64,000 nucleotides of DNA from Aquimarina sp040786285 (lineage in GTDB: Bacteria; Bacteroidota; Bacteroidia; Flavobacteriales; Flavobacteriaceae): NCBI RefSeq assembly GCF_040786285.1, contig NZ_JBFMKQ010000001.1:1116001-1180000 (forward strand). The letters run 5' to 3'. Below are positions 51,667-61,100 of the stretch, piece by piece (position 1 is the first letter of the stretch; each line of letters starts with the position of its first letter). The translations under genes and the position numbers were made by a program. The notes below the pieces were generated by a model. The model searched no databases, was not told where the DNA came from, and saw only the letters and a program-made list of their open reading frames with translations.

Positions 51667-52719
51667 ATGAAATTTTCTAAAAAACTCATTACGTGGTACT
51701 TACAAAACAAAAGAATGATGCCATGGAGAGAAACTAAAAATCCTTACCACATTTGGCTGAGTGAAATTATACTTCAACAGACCAGAGTGGCGCAAGGATT
51801 GCCCTATTATTTGTCATTTATTAATGCTTTTCCTTCAGTATTTGATTTGGCTAATGCTACTGAGGATGAAGTTCTAAAATTGTGGCAGGGATTAGGGTAT
51901 TATTCAAGGGCGAGAAACCTACATACAACAGCGAAGTATGTGGCTAATGAGTTAGACGGTGTTTTTCCTTCTACTTATAAGGATTTATTAAAATTGAAAG
52001 GGGTTGGGGATTATACAGCCAGTGCAATAGCGTCTATCTGTTACAGTGAAGCGGTTCCTGTGGTAGATGGAAATGTATATCGAGTGTTATCTAGGTATTT
52101 TGGGATTAAAACTCCAATTAATAGTACAAAAGGAATACGAGAGTTTAAAGAATTGGCTGTAGAATTGATGGATCATGAAGAACCTGCCGATTATAATCAG
52201 GCAATTATGGAGTTCGGAGCATTGCAATGCAAGCCGAAGACTCCTTATTGTATAGTATGTCCTCTTAATGATGGTTGTGAAAGTCTAAAAAATGGATGGA
52301 TTGAAGATTTGCCTGTAAAAACCAAAAAACTGAAAGTTAAAATAAGATATTTTAATTATTTAGTATACTCTATTAATGGTAATCAAACCATACTACAACA
52401 GCGAATGGGGAATGGAATCTGGAAAGGGTTGTATGAATTTCCGTTAATAGAAGGAGAAAAAAATGATACAGATACAATAGCTTCTAACACTGTATTTCAA
52501 GAAATGTTAAATGGTTCTGAGTATGAGATTACGCCCTATAAAAAAGAACCAATAGTTCATAAGTTATCTCATCAGCATTTGTATACCAGGTTTTATATTG
52601 TGAAAGTGGATACGCCTCCTAAGCTTGTGGTTCCCCAAAAAGTTATTGATTTTACAGATGCGCACAAGTATCCAGTACCTATTTTATTAGGTAATTTTAT
52701 AGATGATTTTTTTCGGTGA
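51667..52719 (+). CDS. mutY: A/G-specific adenine glycosylase
   Basis: A 350-residue base-excision enzyme removing adenine opposite 8-oxoguanine. W-L-S-E-I-I-L-Q-Q-T-R-V near residue 33 holds the catalytic Glu. The helix-hairpin-helix L-K-G-V-G-D-Y-T-A is followed by P-V-V-D-G-N-V (catalytic Asp), and the [4Fe-4S] cluster Cys residues are in C-K-P-K-T-P-Y-C-I-V-C-P-L-N-D-G-C. The C-terminal NUDIX-like 8-oxoG recognition domain is present (from about 230). mutY upstream of ssb, gldE and gldD is a familiar flavobacterial order. Confidence 0.95.
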   Translation: MKFSKKLITWYLQNKRMMPWRETKNPYHIWLSEIILQQTRVAQGLPYYLSFINAFPSVFDLANATEDEVLKLWQGLGYYSRARNLHTTAKYVANELDGVFPSTYKDLLKLKGVGDYTASAIASICYSEAVPVVDGNVYRVLSRYFGIKTPINSTKGIREFKELAVELMDHEEPADYNQAIMEFGALQCKPKTPYCIVCPLNDGCESLKNGWIEDLPVKTKKLKVKIRYFNYLVYSINGNQTILQQRMGNGIWKGLYEFPLIEGEKNDTDTIASNTVFQEMLNGSEYEITPYKKEPIVHKLSHQHLYTRFYIVKVDTPPKLVVPQKVIDFTDAHKYPVPILLGNFIDDFFR

Positions 52720-52960
52720 GACGCTAATTTCAAAATTCGCATCCAAACAGATTAATTAAAGGTGATCTTCTTGTAGAGGAAGCGAGAACTAAATTAATTT
52801 TAATTGTTTAATGTATGCGTTAAGGGTAGGTTTAGAATGATATCTTTGTCATTTTTTTATTACATTTACTATAAACAAAGTCGATAAGAAATAAGATACT
52901 AGAGATAGCGTTATTCTCTATGATTTATTATTTCTTTGCAACTTTAAATTAAGAATAATT

Positions 52961-53419
52961 ATGTCTGGAACACTAAATAAAGTAATGCTTATAGGGCACA
53001 CGGGTGATGAGGTAAAGATGCATTGGTTTGAAGGTGGTGGGTGCATTGGAAGGTTCCCCTTGGCAACTAATGACTCTTACGTTAATAAGAGCACGAATGA
53101 GAGAGTAACCACTACAGAGTGGCATAATATTGTAGTAAGAAATAAGGCCGCAGAAATTTGCGAAAAGTACCTTAATAAAGGAGATAAAATTTATATCGAA
53201 GGTCGTCTTAAAACCAGAAAATGGCAAGATGAGCAAGGTAAGGATAGGTACAGCACAGAGATACAATGTACAGATTTTACTTTTCTTACTCCTAAAAATG
53301 AGCCGCAATCCTCTGGGACTATTCCTCAAGACAAGCCACAGGCAAGTACTCCAGAGGATAATCCAAAGCCGGTTACCCCGGTATCACCAGACACAGAAGA
53401 AGATGATCTTCCGTTCTGA
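52961..53419 (+). CDS. ssb: Single-stranded DNA-binding protein
   Basis: 152 residues. OB fold (residues 1-110: N-K-V-M-L-I-G, E-W-H-N-I-V, Y-I-E-G-R-L-K-T-R-K-W), then a Pro/Thr-rich flexible linker and the acidic tip D-D-L-P-F that binds partner proteins. It lies 24 bp upstream of gldE. The 240-bp upstream gap holds nothing that I recognise beyond AT-rich sequence. Confidence 0.94.
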   Translation: MSGTLNKVMLIGHTGDEVKMHWFEGGGCIGRFPLATNDSYVNKSTNERVTTTEWHNIVVRNKAAEICEKYLNKGDKIYIEGRLKTRKWQDEQGKDRYSTEIQCTDFTFLTPKNEPQSSGTIPQDKPQASTPEDNPKPVTPVSPDTEEDDLPF

Positions 53420-53443
53420 TATGTTTAACTAAACCAATACAAT

Positions 53444-54772
53444 TTGGACCCTGATCCTGAACCTTTATTTATTTCGTTATTAGTATTTGATATTGCACAA
53501 ACGATTAATTTAGTGTTGCTCATCGTATTGCTAATTTTTTCAGCACTTATATCCGGTAGCGAAGTGGCTTTATTTTCATTAACTCCAACAGATCTTAAGG
53601 ATGAAGAAAATTCATCTAAAAACCTTAGAATTGTTACAAAACTACTAAGCAACCCTAAAAAATTGCTAGCCACAATATTAGTAGCTAATAATTTTATCAA
53701 TATTGCTATAGTTTTGCTTTTTGATGCTCTTGGGGAAGTCTATTTTAGAAATCTTGATTATGTTTGGTTAGGCTGGATTAATGTAAGATTTGTCGTAGAA
53801 GTAGGGGTTGCAGCATTTTTGATCTTGCTTTTTGGAGAAATTTTACCTAAAATATATGCAAGTAGAAACAAGGTGAAATTTGCTAAGTTCATGGCCAGAC
53901 CTCTTGGTGTATTAGATTGGATGATCACACCAATTAGCCTACCTATGCGAAAAGTAACGATAGGAATTCATAATCGACTGGGAAAACAGAAATCTAACCT
54001 AAGTGTTGATCAATTATCACAAGCATTAGAATTAACATCAGATAAGGATACTACTGTAGAAGAGAAAAAAATACTCGAAGGTATTGTGTCTTTCGGAAAT
54101 ACAGACACCAAACAAGTGATGAGGCCTCGAATTGACATTTTTGCCCTTAACTGTGAATCATCGTATACAGAAATTCTTCCCGAAATCATAACCAATGGAT
54201 ATTCTCGAATTCCGGTTTATGAAGAAAGTATTGACAAGGTAACAGGTATTTTGTATGTAAAAGACCTTTTACCATATGTTAATAAGACTGATTTTGACTG
54301 GATGAGCTTGCTTAGAGCACCGTATTTTGTGCCAGAGAATAAAAAGTTAGATGATTTATTAAATGATTTTAAAGACAAAAAGAACCACTTAGCCATTGTA
54401 GTAGATGAATATGGAGGTACGAGTGGGTTAATTTCTCTTGAGGATATTATCGAAGAAATTGTTGGTGACATTAGTGATGAGTTTGATGATGAAGATCTGA
54501 TTTTTTCAAAATTAGATGATAATAATTATGTTTTTGAAGGAAGAACGGCCTTAAAAGATTTTTATAAAGTCTTACAACTCGAAAACAATGATATTTTTGA
54601 AAACCACAAAGGAGAAGCAGAAACTATAGCTGGTCTTTTGTTAGAAATTTCAGGAAGTTTTCCAAAACGAGGAGAAACGATTACATTAGACAAATATTTG
54701 TTTAAGGTCGAATCATTAGATAATAAAAGAATAAAGCAAGTCAAATTAACCATTAATGAAAAAAATACTTAG
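53444..54772 (+). CDS. gldE: Gliding motility-associated protein GldE (CNNM/CorC type)
   Basis: 442 residues. A TTG start gives D-P-D-P-E-P; no ATG is available. Order: a DUF21 membrane domain with three to four helices (about 20-190, with S-G-S-E-V-A-L-F-S-L), two CBS domains (about 215-340, V-M-R-P-R-I-D and V-D-E-Y-G-G-T-S-G-L), and a CorC_HlyC domain (about 355-440). It belongs to the CNNM/CorC ion-transport-related family. It is linked to gliding by its constant pairing with gldD, which overlaps its end by 17 bp. It sits in the cytoplasmic membrane. Confidence 0.92.
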   Translation: MDPDPEPLFISLLVFDIAQTINLVLLIVLLIFSALISGSEVALFSLTPTDLKDEENSSKNLRIVTKLLSNPKKLLATILVANNFINIAIVLLFDALGEVYFRNLDYVWLGWINVRFVVEVGVAAFLILLFGEILPKIYASRNKVKFAKFMARPLGVLDWMITPISLPMRKVTIGIHNRLGKQKSNLSVDQLSQALELTSDKDTTVEEKKILEGIVSFGNTDTKQVMRPRIDIFALNCESSYTEILPEIITNGYSRIPVYEESIDKVTGILYVKDLLPYVNKTDFDWMSLLRAPYFVPENKKLDDLLNDFKDKKNHLAIVVDEYGGTSGLISLEDIIEEIVGDISDEFDDEDLIFSKLDDNNYVFEGRTALKDFYKVLQLENNDIFENHKGEAETIAGLLLEISGSFPKRGETITLDKYLFKVESLDNKRIKQVKLTINEKNT

Positions 54773-55325
54773 ACTCCTTTTATTAGTTAGCACTGCATTA
54801 TTCTTTTCGTGCAAGGGAGAGATTCTTCCTAAGCCTGAAGGAATGCTAAGGTTAAGTTATCCAACTCCAGATTACAAAGAGGTGTCGCTACCTTGTCCTT
54901 ATTCTTTTGAGAAAAACGAACTCTCAAAGCTTCAAAAAGCCAAAAGAAACAGAGCGTGTTGGTACAATCTAGAATATAGTAATATGAAGGCAACCTTATA
55001 TCTTTCTTACTATAGGGTGCATAATAACCTTGATTCACTTTTAAGGGATGCCCAAAACCTCACCCAGGAGCATTTTATCAAGGCAGACGCAATTAAACCA
55101 GAAGAATATGTCAATGCTGAAAAAAAGGTGTACGGGATGATTTATAAGGTATCTGGTGATGCTGCTTCTCCTTCTCAGTTTTATGCTACAGATAGTCTTG
55201 ATCATTTTTTGGTGGGTTCTATATATTTTAAGGTAAAACCTAACTATGATTCTATATTGCCAGCAGCAAATTATTTGCGCAATGATATAAAGCACCTTAT
55301 AGAAACACTTCATTGGAAAGAATAG
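54756..55325 (+). CDS. gldD: Gliding motility lipoprotein GldD
   Basis: 189 residues. Signal peptide with lipobox L-F-F-S-C, then the GldD-specific start K-P-E-G-M-L-R-L-S-Y-P and C-P-Y-S-F-E, and Y-H-x-type aromatic segments further on. In Flavobacterium johnsoniae, loss of GldD abolishes gliding and affects type IX secretion. The exact biochemical role is not settled. It is translationally coupled to gldE by a 17-bp overlap. Confidence 0.95.
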   Translation: MKKILRLLLLVSTALFFSCKGEILPKPEGMLRLSYPTPDYKEVSLPCPYSFEKNELSKLQKAKRNRACWYNLEYSNMKATLYLSYYRVHNNLDSLLRDAQNLTQEHFIKADAIKPEEYVNAEKKVYGMIYKVSGDAASPSQFYATDSLDHFLVGSIYFKVKPNYDSILPAANYLRNDIKHLIETLHWKE

Positions 55326-55407
55326 CTTTTTGCTAAGTAGTTAATTTTCTTCTAAAATTGTCTTGCACATTTATAATTTTATCACTTTTGCACTTTAATA
55401 AAGGGAA

Positions 55408-56283
55408 ATGCAAAATACGAAGCTAAAATGGATATATCTGGTGATACTATCATTGGTATGGGGTAGTTCATTTATTCTAATCAAAAAATCACTTATTGGC
55501 CTAACTCCAATGCAATTGGGAGCATTAAGAACAACATTTGCTGCTATATTCTTGTTTTCAATAGGATTTAGAAGTATAAAAACGATTAAGGGAAATGAAT
55601 GGAAATGGATTACTATTTCTGCTTTTGTAGGAACCTTTATTCCGGCTTTTTTATTTGCCTTTGCCGAAACAGAAATCGATAGTGGGATTACATCGATACT
55701 TAATTCATTGACTCCTTTGATTACGTTTGTTTTGGGGATTATACTGTTTTCAATTCGCTTTAATAAGAATCAACTAACAGGTGTAATTGTTGGATTGATT
55801 GGAAGCGTAGGATTAATTTGGGAAGGATCAATTATCAACCCAGACCAAAATTATGGATATGCTTTTTTAGTTATTATTGCCACCTTTGGTTATGGGATTA
55901 ATGTAAATATCATTAAACGATATTTGCAGCATATCTCGCCAATGGCGATTGCCAATGGTAATTTTATAGTGCTCATTATTCCGGCATTGATTGTGCTTTA
56001 TTTTTCTGATTTTTTCGCATTGCAGATAACCTCGGATGAAATTGTACAAATTAGCATCATATATATGGCAATATTGGCCGTTGTTGGTACAGGTATTGCT
56101 AAGATAATGTTTAACAAGCTCGTACAGATAAGCACACCAGTATTTGCAAGTTCTGTTACCTATACTATGCCTATTATTGCATTGATTTGGGGCTTATGGG
56201 ATGGAGAAAAATTTTCATTATACCAGTTGTTGGCGTCTGGCGTTATCATTTTTGGAGTGTCTCTTACCAATAAAAATAGATAA
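55408..56283 (+). CDS. EamA/DMT family permease
   Basis: 291 residues with ten hydrophobic helices in two repeats. It has the EamA signature at each repeat start: L-V-W-G-S-S-F-I-L-I-K-K-S-L near residue 17 and Y-G-I-N-V-N-I-I-K-R near 165. Family members export or import small metabolites such as amino acids or nucleosides; the substrate cannot be told here. It is monocistronic as far as can be seen. Confidence 0.88.
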   Translation: MQNTKLKWIYLVILSLVWGSSFILIKKSLIGLTPMQLGALRTTFAAIFLFSIGFRSIKTIKGNEWKWITISAFVGTFIPAFLFAFAETEIDSGITSILNSLTPLITFVLGIILFSIRFNKNQLTGVIVGLIGSVGLIWEGSIINPDQNYGYAFLVIIATFGYGINVNIIKRYLQHISPMAIANGNFIVLIIPALIVLYFSDFFALQITSDEIVQISIIYMAILAVVGTGIAKIMFNKLVQISTPVFASSVTYTMPIIALIWGLWDGEKFSLYQLLASGVIIFGVSLTNKNR

Positions 56284-56379
56284 AGGATAAAAACTCTCTT
56301 AGCGATAAATTAACAACCTTTTAAGGTTAATAAATCCTTAATTTTCATACTTTTAAGTAAGAATCTTAAAGAGAAAATT

Positions 56380-56853
56380 ATGAAAAATTTTGCTATTCCT
56401 ATTAAGTATGGAGTATTAATCGCCATAGGTCTTATTGCATATTTTTTAATTCTTTCTTTAATAGGCGTGCAAACAAATCCCGTTTTTAGTTTAGGTAATG
56501 GTGTTATTGTAGCTCTTGGGTTATATAGTGCGATGAAAAATTATAAAAAAGAGAAAGGAGGCGACTTTAATTATCAAAAAGGATTTATGGCGGGTCTTTT
56601 CACAGGATTTAATGCAACTATCATTTTTACAATTTTCTTTGCCATTTATGTAACCAATATTAATACTAACTTTTTGCCAGAAATGTTAGCTAATTGGAGC
56701 TCTCATTATCATGTAGGTGTAGGTATTGTTGTATTTATTGCTGCAATTATGGGTTTTGCAACCACATTTGTACTTACCTTATCTTTCATGCAATTATTCA
56801 AAGAAAGTTGGAATCCAAAAAAAAATCATAATTCTCCCCCTGTAGAGGCTTAA
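56380..56853 (+). CDS. DUF4199 family membrane protein
   Basis: 157 residues with four predicted helices (about 7-28, 33-50, 67-90 and 118-142) and a short cytoplasmic tail. The loop Y-K-K-E-K-G-G-D-F-N-Y-Q-K-G-F-M-A-G-L is the family hallmark. The function is unknown. It lies just upstream of the rplU promoter. Confidence 0.8.
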   Translation: MKNFAIPIKYGVLIAIGLIAYFLILSLIGVQTNPVFSLGNGVIVALGLYSAMKNYKKEKGGDFNYQKGFMAGLFTGFNATIIFTIFFAIYVTNINTNFLPEMLANWSSHYHVGVGIVVFIAAIMGFATTFVLTLSFMQLFKESWNPKKNHNSPPVEA

Positions 56854-56857
56854 AATA

Positions 56858-56888
56858 TTTGTCTTTTAATTAATTAGCAGTATATTTG
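56858..56888 (+). promoter_or_regulatory. Promoter of rplU-rpmA
   Basis: TTTG (56858-56861), a 19-bp spacer and TATATTTG (56881-56888) form a full Bacteroidota promoter. The leader to the rplU ATG is about 60 nt, space for autoregulatory structure, but no clear hairpin is seen. Confidence 0.75.
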
Positions 56889-56954
56889 CACCCGCCTATC
56901 GAAAAACTAGGTGTAGTTCTTTTATTTAAAAACTAATTAATTAAACGTTACGCT

Positions 56955-57512
56955 ATGTACGCAATTGTAGAGATAGCAGGGCAGCAATTTAAGGTTGCAA
57001 AAGACCAAAAAGTATTTGTTCATCGTTTAGCAGGAGAAGAAGGAGATAAAGTTTCTTTTGATAAAGTTCTTCTTGCAGCAGATGGAGATAATGTTACTTT
57101 AGGCGCCCCAGCTATAGATGGAGCTCAAGTAGGAGCAAAAATCACGAGACACCTAAAAGGTGATAAAGTTATTGTTTTCAAGAAAAAGAGACGTAAAGGA
57201 TACCGTGTTAAAAATGGTCACCGTCAATCTCTTACAGAAATCGTAATTGAAAGCATTGTAACTTCTGGAGCTAAAAAAGCCGCTCCAAAGGCAGCCGCTA
57301 AGAAAGCAGCTCCAAAAGCAGAAAAAGAAGTGAAAGCTTCTGCTCCAAAAGCAGAAACTAAAGCTAAAGAAACTGCTAAGCCAAAAGCAAAAACTGAAGA
57401 CTTAAGTGCTAAAACAGTTGCTGAGTTGAAAGAAATGGCGAAAGCAAAAGGAATTTCTGGAATTTCTTCAATGAAGAAAGCAGAATTAATCGAAGCTTTA
57501 CAAGGAAAATAA
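56955..57512 (+). CDS. rplU: 50S ribosomal protein L21 with C-terminal extension
   Basis: 185 residues. The first 103 are normal L21 (M-Y-A-I-V-E-I-A-G-Q-Q-F-K-V, then K-K-K-R-R-K-G-Y-R-V-K-N-G-H-R). A linker of about 45 residues made of Ala, Lys and Pro follows, then a folded tail (L-S-A-K-T-V-A-E-L-K-E-M-A-K and K-K-A-E-L-I-E-A-L) of the Rho-N/SAP/HeH type, which often binds nucleic acid. Extended L21 of this kind occurs in other Flavobacteriia as I recall. It is followed by rpmA at 71 bp. Confidence 0.93.
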   Translation: MYAIVEIAGQQFKVAKDQKVFVHRLAGEEGDKVSFDKVLLAADGDNVTLGAPAIDGAQVGAKITRHLKGDKVIVFKKKRRKGYRVKNGHRQSLTEIVIESIVTSGAKKAAPKAAAKKAAPKAEKEVKASAPKAETKAKETAKPKAKTEDLSAKTVAELKEMAKAKGISGISSMKKAELIEALQGK

Positions 57513-57583
57513 AAAAGTCAGCAGGGATTTCCCTGTTATTTAATAATCTACCTGTCGGCAGACAGGCATAAAACCGAAAGAAA

Positions 57584-57844
57584 ATGGCTCATAAAAAAGG
57601 AGTTGGTAGTTCGAAAAACGGTAGAGAATCAGAATCGAAACGCTTAGGTGTAAAGATATTTGGTGGACAAGCTGCCGTGGCTGGTAACATCATTGTTAGA
57701 CAAAGAGGTACAGCACACAAACCAGGTGAAAACGTATACGCTGGTAAAGATCATACATTACACGCTAAAGTGGATGGTATGGTAAAGTTTACTAAAAAGA
57801 AAGACAATAAGTCTTATGTTTCAATAGTTCCTTTTGAAGCATAG
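57584..57844 (+). CDS. rpmA: 50S ribosomal protein L27
   Basis: 86 residues. It starts M-A-H-K-K-G-V-G-S-S-K-N-G-R-E-S with no N-terminal extension to be cleaved. Conserved G-N-I-I-V-R-Q-R-G-T-A-H-K-P-G-E-N-V. The N-terminus reaches the peptidyl-transferase centre. Same operon as rplU; a perfect terminator follows. Confidence 0.97.
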   Translation: MAHKKGVGSSKNGRESESKRLGVKIFGGQAAVAGNIIVRQRGTAHKPGENVYAGKDHTLHAKVDGMVKFTKKKDNKSYVSIVPFEA

Positions 57845-57868
57845 CAGGATCTTTCCTTTGTAATATAT

Positions 57869-57901
57869 AAAAACCCTTTTCAATATTGAAAAGGGTTTTT
57901 T
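57869..57901 (+). terminator. Rho-independent terminator after rpmA
   Basis: A perfect palindrome AAAAACCCTTTTCAAT and its complement, with flanking T run. Confidence 0.92.
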
Positions 57902-58005
57902 ACTTTTCTTTCAAAGTAATACTCATTTCTTCATAATTAAATTATAAAAATTCAAATGTTAAAAAAAGTAATTATAAATTTAAGGGAATCTTAAAATTTA
58001 CAATT

Positions 58006-58587
58006 ATGAAAAAACTAACAGTATGTACTTTATTATCGGCATCGGTCTTATTTTCTAGTTGCCTGGGATCTTTTTCTGCATTTAATGGATTAAGAGATTG
58101 GAATGATGGATTAACCAGTAGCAAATTTTTAGACAACCTCATTTTTTGGGTATTTAATATTATACCTGTTTATGGATTGTTTTTTGTTGGTGATGTACTC
58201 ATTTTTAATGTAATAGAATTCTGGAGTGGCTCTAATCCTATAGCGATGAATGAAGGAGATATTGAAACGCAGATTATAGAAAAAGAAGGAAACACTTTTG
58301 AAATGATTGCCACTAAAAATAGATTACAAATTAAAGTAATCGAAGGCGACAGAAAAGGTGAAAAATTAGACCTGGTATATAGCCCATCTCAAAAATCATG
58401 GAGTGCTATAAAACCTAATGGAGAAGTACTAAAGTTATCATCTTTTGAAAATGGATTTTATGTTATGCACATGCCAGATGGAGGAAAAATAAAAATTGAT
58501 CCTATGGCATCAAGAAGCGAAGGTTTGGCATTAATTCAAAATAAAATAGCGTTATATGAAAATTGTTTATTAGCCGAAGCTAACTAA
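58006..58587 (+). CDS. DUF3332 family lipoprotein
   Basis: 193 residues with a signal peptide and probable lipobox (L-F-S-S-C-L-G). The DUF3332 hallmark F-W-V-F-N-I-I-P-V-Y-G-L-F is at about 47-60, and a second hydrophobic stretch follows (V-L-I-F-N-V-I-E-F-W). The C-terminal half is a small beta domain. The function is unknown. Monocistronic, with its own terminator. Confidence 0.75.
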   Translation: MKKLTVCTLLSASVLFSSCLGSFSAFNGLRDWNDGLTSSKFLDNLIFWVFNIIPVYGLFFVGDVLIFNVIEFWSGSNPIAMNEGDIETQIIEKEGNTFEMIATKNRLQIKVIEGDRKGEKLDLVYSPSQKSWSAIKPNGEVLKLSSFENGFYVMHMPDGGKIKIDPMASRSEGLALIQNKIALYENCLLAEAN

Positions 58588-58611
58588 ATATTTTAAAAAT
58601 ATACAAGCAAT

Positions 58612-58648
58612 GAAAAGCCTTTCTATTATAGGAAAGGCTTTTCTTTTT
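58612..58648 (+). terminator. Rho-independent terminator after the DUF3332 gene
   Basis: GAAAAGCCTTTC pairs with GGAAAGGCTTTTC around a 7-nt loop, then T residues. The structure is nearly symmetric and may also stop the convergent gene at 58664. Confidence 0.85.
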
Positions 58649-58663
58649 AAGCTATCTTATCAA

Positions 58664-59278
58664 TTAATTAAGGATATTACAAATATCTACAGTAGTACCA
58701 TCTTTAGAGCTTGCTAATTGAAGATATGTTTTAATAATTTCTTTTATTGAATCTCTGTTGCAATCTATCTCTTCATTTTTTATAGTATCAGATAATCCGT
58801 GCGGCCCTTCATAAGGTTGATCAACCGATTTTTCTTCATACGTTTTGTATAAGCACTTTGTCGCAGTTCGATCATTAAAATATACACGGTGTTCCTCATA
58901 GGTCCATATCTCATTAGTAAAGCCTTGTTCACTTGGTGTACATTCATAATCCCATGTCCAAGATGCGTATTCTGCTAAATAAAAAATTAATTTGTTATCC
59001 CATAGATAATAATGATAGATATTATTGCTATGTCCTTCACGATATTCATAATTCATATATACCAGCTTGCTTTCATTATAGTAAAAATGTAAAGATGCAT
59101 TAATCTGTCCACTATCATTGCAATCACTTCTTACAGCTACTTCTTCAAGATTGTCTTGTTCAAGTAATTCTGTAATCATGTTATATTTCTGTCTTATGTC
59201 TTTAAGTATCTGAGTATTATTTTGCCCATAATTGTTCAAAGAAAGCAGTAAACACAACAATATAAAAAGTAACTTCAT
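58664..59278 (-). CDS. Secreted hypothetical protein
   Basis: 204 residues with a signal peptide (MKLLFILLCLLLSLNNYGQ). The mature part is rich in Tyr and Trp (Y-W-like segments such as Y-N-E-S-K-L-V-Y-M-N-Y-E-Y) and contains four Cys that could pair. I recognise no family. It is divergent from the small gene at 59343; the two starts are 64 bp apart. Confidence 0.65.
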   Translation of the reverse strand: MKLLFILLCLLLSLNNYGQNNTQILKDIRQKYNMITELLEQDNLEEVAVRSDCNDSGQINASLHFYYNESKLVYMNYEYREGHSNNIYHYYLWDNKLIFYLAEYASWTWDYECTPSEQGFTNEIWTYEEHRVYFNDRTATKCLYKTYEEKSVDQPYEGPHGLSDTIKNEEIDCNRDSIKEIIKTYLQLASSKDGTTVDICNILN

Positions 59279-59342
59279 TTTAAATTAGATTAAACCAATT
59301 GTCTAAATTTACTATACCAAAATCATAAATCGAATAAAAACT

Positions 59343-59681
59343 ATGAAAATTTCAATGATTAATACCCTATGGTGTACTCTCTTTTTATTGTTTATAACTG
59401 TCGAAGCTGTTTCGCAGGATATACCAAAATATGATTATCTGGAGATTATAGTAATTCAAAAAGTAAATAATAGCGGTAAAGTAAAACGAATAAAAGTTGA
59501 AGAGCAACAATCTCTGGAAGGGAAGCAAATAACAATCAAACAGTTAGAAAAATTAGAAAACACTTCAGATTTATTAAATTTTATGAATACTGCCAATTGG
59601 GAGTTTGTTGATAGACAGTCTGTAGTTTCTGAAGAAAATGACCCTGTTTGGATGAGTTATATTTTTAAGAAAAAGAAATAA
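59343..59681 (+). CDS. Small secreted hypothetical protein
   Basis: 112 residues with a signal peptide (MKISMINTLWCTLFLLFITVEAVSQ) and a mature part of about 87 residues. The end pattern (F-M-N-T-A-N-W-E-F-V, then Y-I-F-K-K-K-K) resembles small flavobacterial proteins of the W-E-x-V type with no known role. A hairpin terminator follows at 59701. Confidence 0.6.
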   Translation: MKISMINTLWCTLFLLFITVEAVSQDIPKYDYLEIIVIQKVNNSGKVKRIKVEEQQSLEGKQITIKQLEKLENTSDLLNFMNTANWEFVDRQSVVSEENDPVWMSYIFKKKK

Positions 59682-59700
59682 TAATTGCGATATCAAAAAT

Positions 59701-59730
59701 AAACCCCTTGCATTTTGCAAAGGGTTTATT
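59701..59730 (+). terminator. Probable terminator between the small gene and ahcY
   Basis: AAACCC-C-TTGCA pairs with TGCAA-A-GGGTTT (one mismatch), followed by TTATT. It can serve both convergent genes. Confidence 0.6.
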
Positions 59731-59783
59731 ATATATTCTAAAAAGCGAAGCGACCCAAAATCTAAGAACGCCAGCTGTCTGAT

Positions 59784-61100
59784 TTAATATCTGTAATGTT
59801 CAGGTTTAAATGGCCCTTCAACAGTTACACCAATATATTCTGCTTGATCGTTGCGAAGTTCAGTTAACTCAACTCCAATTTTTGCTAAGTGCAATTTTGC
59901 TACTTTTTCATCAAGATGTTTTGGTAGCATATATACGTCATTATTGTATTTCTCGCTGTTTTTCCAAAGTTCAATTTGTGCTAAAGTTTGATTTGTAAAT
60001 GAATTACTCATTACAAAACTTGGGTGACCTGTTGCACAACCTAAGTTTACTAAACGACCTTCGGCAAGAATGATAATATCATTTCCGTTTACGTTGTATT
60101 TATCCACTTGAGGTTTAATAGTGTCTTTAGTATGTCCGTGATTTTTGTTTAACCACGCCATATCGATTTCATTATCAAAATGCCCAATATTACATACAAT
60201 TGATTTGTCTTTTAAAGCTTCAAAATGATGACTTTGAACAATGTCTTTATTACCGGTTGTAGTAATAACGATATCAGTATTTCCGATAACAGTTTCTAAT
60301 TTTTTCACTTCAAAACCGTCCATGGCTGCTTGTAAAGCACAAATAGGATCAATTTCAGTTACAGTAACAATACTTCCTGCACCTTTAAAAGAGGCTGCAG
60401 TACCTTTACCAACATCACCATAACCACAAACTGTTACTCGTTTTCCTGCTAGCATAATATCTGTTGCACGACGAATAGCATCTACGGCACTTTCCTTACA
60501 TCCATATTTGTTATCAAATTTGGATTTAGTCACAGAATCGTTAACGTTAATAGCAGGCATTGTTAATGTTTCGTTTTTTACACGTTCGTATAAACGGTGA
60601 ACACCTGTTGTTGTTTCCTCAGATAATCCTTTAATTCCGGCAGATAATTCTGGATATCTATCTAGTACCATATTGGTAAGATCTCCACCATCATCAAGAA
60701 TCATGTTTAATGGCTTACGATCTTCGCCAAAGAATAAAGTTTGCTCGATACACCAATCAAATTCTTCCTCTGTCATATCTTTCCATGCGTATACCGGAGT
60801 ACCTGCTTGCGCGATTGCTGCAGCTGCCTGATCCTGAGTAGAGAAAATATTACAAGAACTCCAGGTAACTTCTGCTCCAAGAGCTTGTAATGTTTCAATT
60901 AATACTGCGGTTTGAATCGTCATATGCAAACAACCAGCAATACGCGCACCTTTAAGAGGTTGCTCATCTTTATATTCTTCTCGAAGAGACATTAGTCCAG
61001 GCATTTCTGCTTCAGCTAATTCGATTTCTTTTCTTCCCCAGGCAGCTAATGAAATGTCTTTTACCTTGAAAGGAACATAAGGTACTGTTTTTGTACTCAT
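59784..61100 (-). CDS. ahcY: Adenosylhomocysteinase
   Basis: A 438-residue NAD-dependent enzyme splitting S-adenosylhomocysteine into adenosine and homocysteine. The start is the ATG at 61100 (M-S-T-K-T-V-P-Y-V-P-F-K-V-K-D-I-S-L-A). The substrate domain has L-H-M-T-I-Q-T-A-V-L-I-E-T-L; the NAD fold has V-C-G-Y-G-D-V-G-K-G-T-A. The C-terminus K-P-E-H-Y-R-Y with its Lys and Tyr is typical. Upstream codons to 61205 are not coding. Monocistronic, divergent from the phosphopantetheinyl transferase gene. Confidence 0.97.
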   Translation of the reverse strand: MSTKTVPYVPFKVKDISLAAWGRKEIELAEAEMPGLMSLREEYKDEQPLKGARIAGCLHMTIQTAVLIETLQALGAEVTWSSCNIFSTQDQAAAAIAQAGTPVYAWKDMTEEEFDWCIEQTLFFGEDRKPLNMILDDGGDLTNMVLDRYPELSAGIKGLSEETTTGVHRLYERVKNETLTMPAINVNDSVTKSKFDNKYGCKESAVDAIRRATDIMLAGKRVTVCGYGDVGKGTAASFKGAGSIVTVTEIDPICALQAAMDGFEVKKLETVIGNTDIVITTTGNKDIVQSHHFEALKDKSIVCNIGHFDNEIDMAWLNKNHGHTKDTIKPQVDKYNVNGNDIIILAEGRLVNLGCATGHPSFVMSNSFTNQTLAQIELWKNSEKYNNDVYMLPKHLDEKVAKLHLAKIGVELTELRNDQAEYIGVTVEGPFKPEHYRY

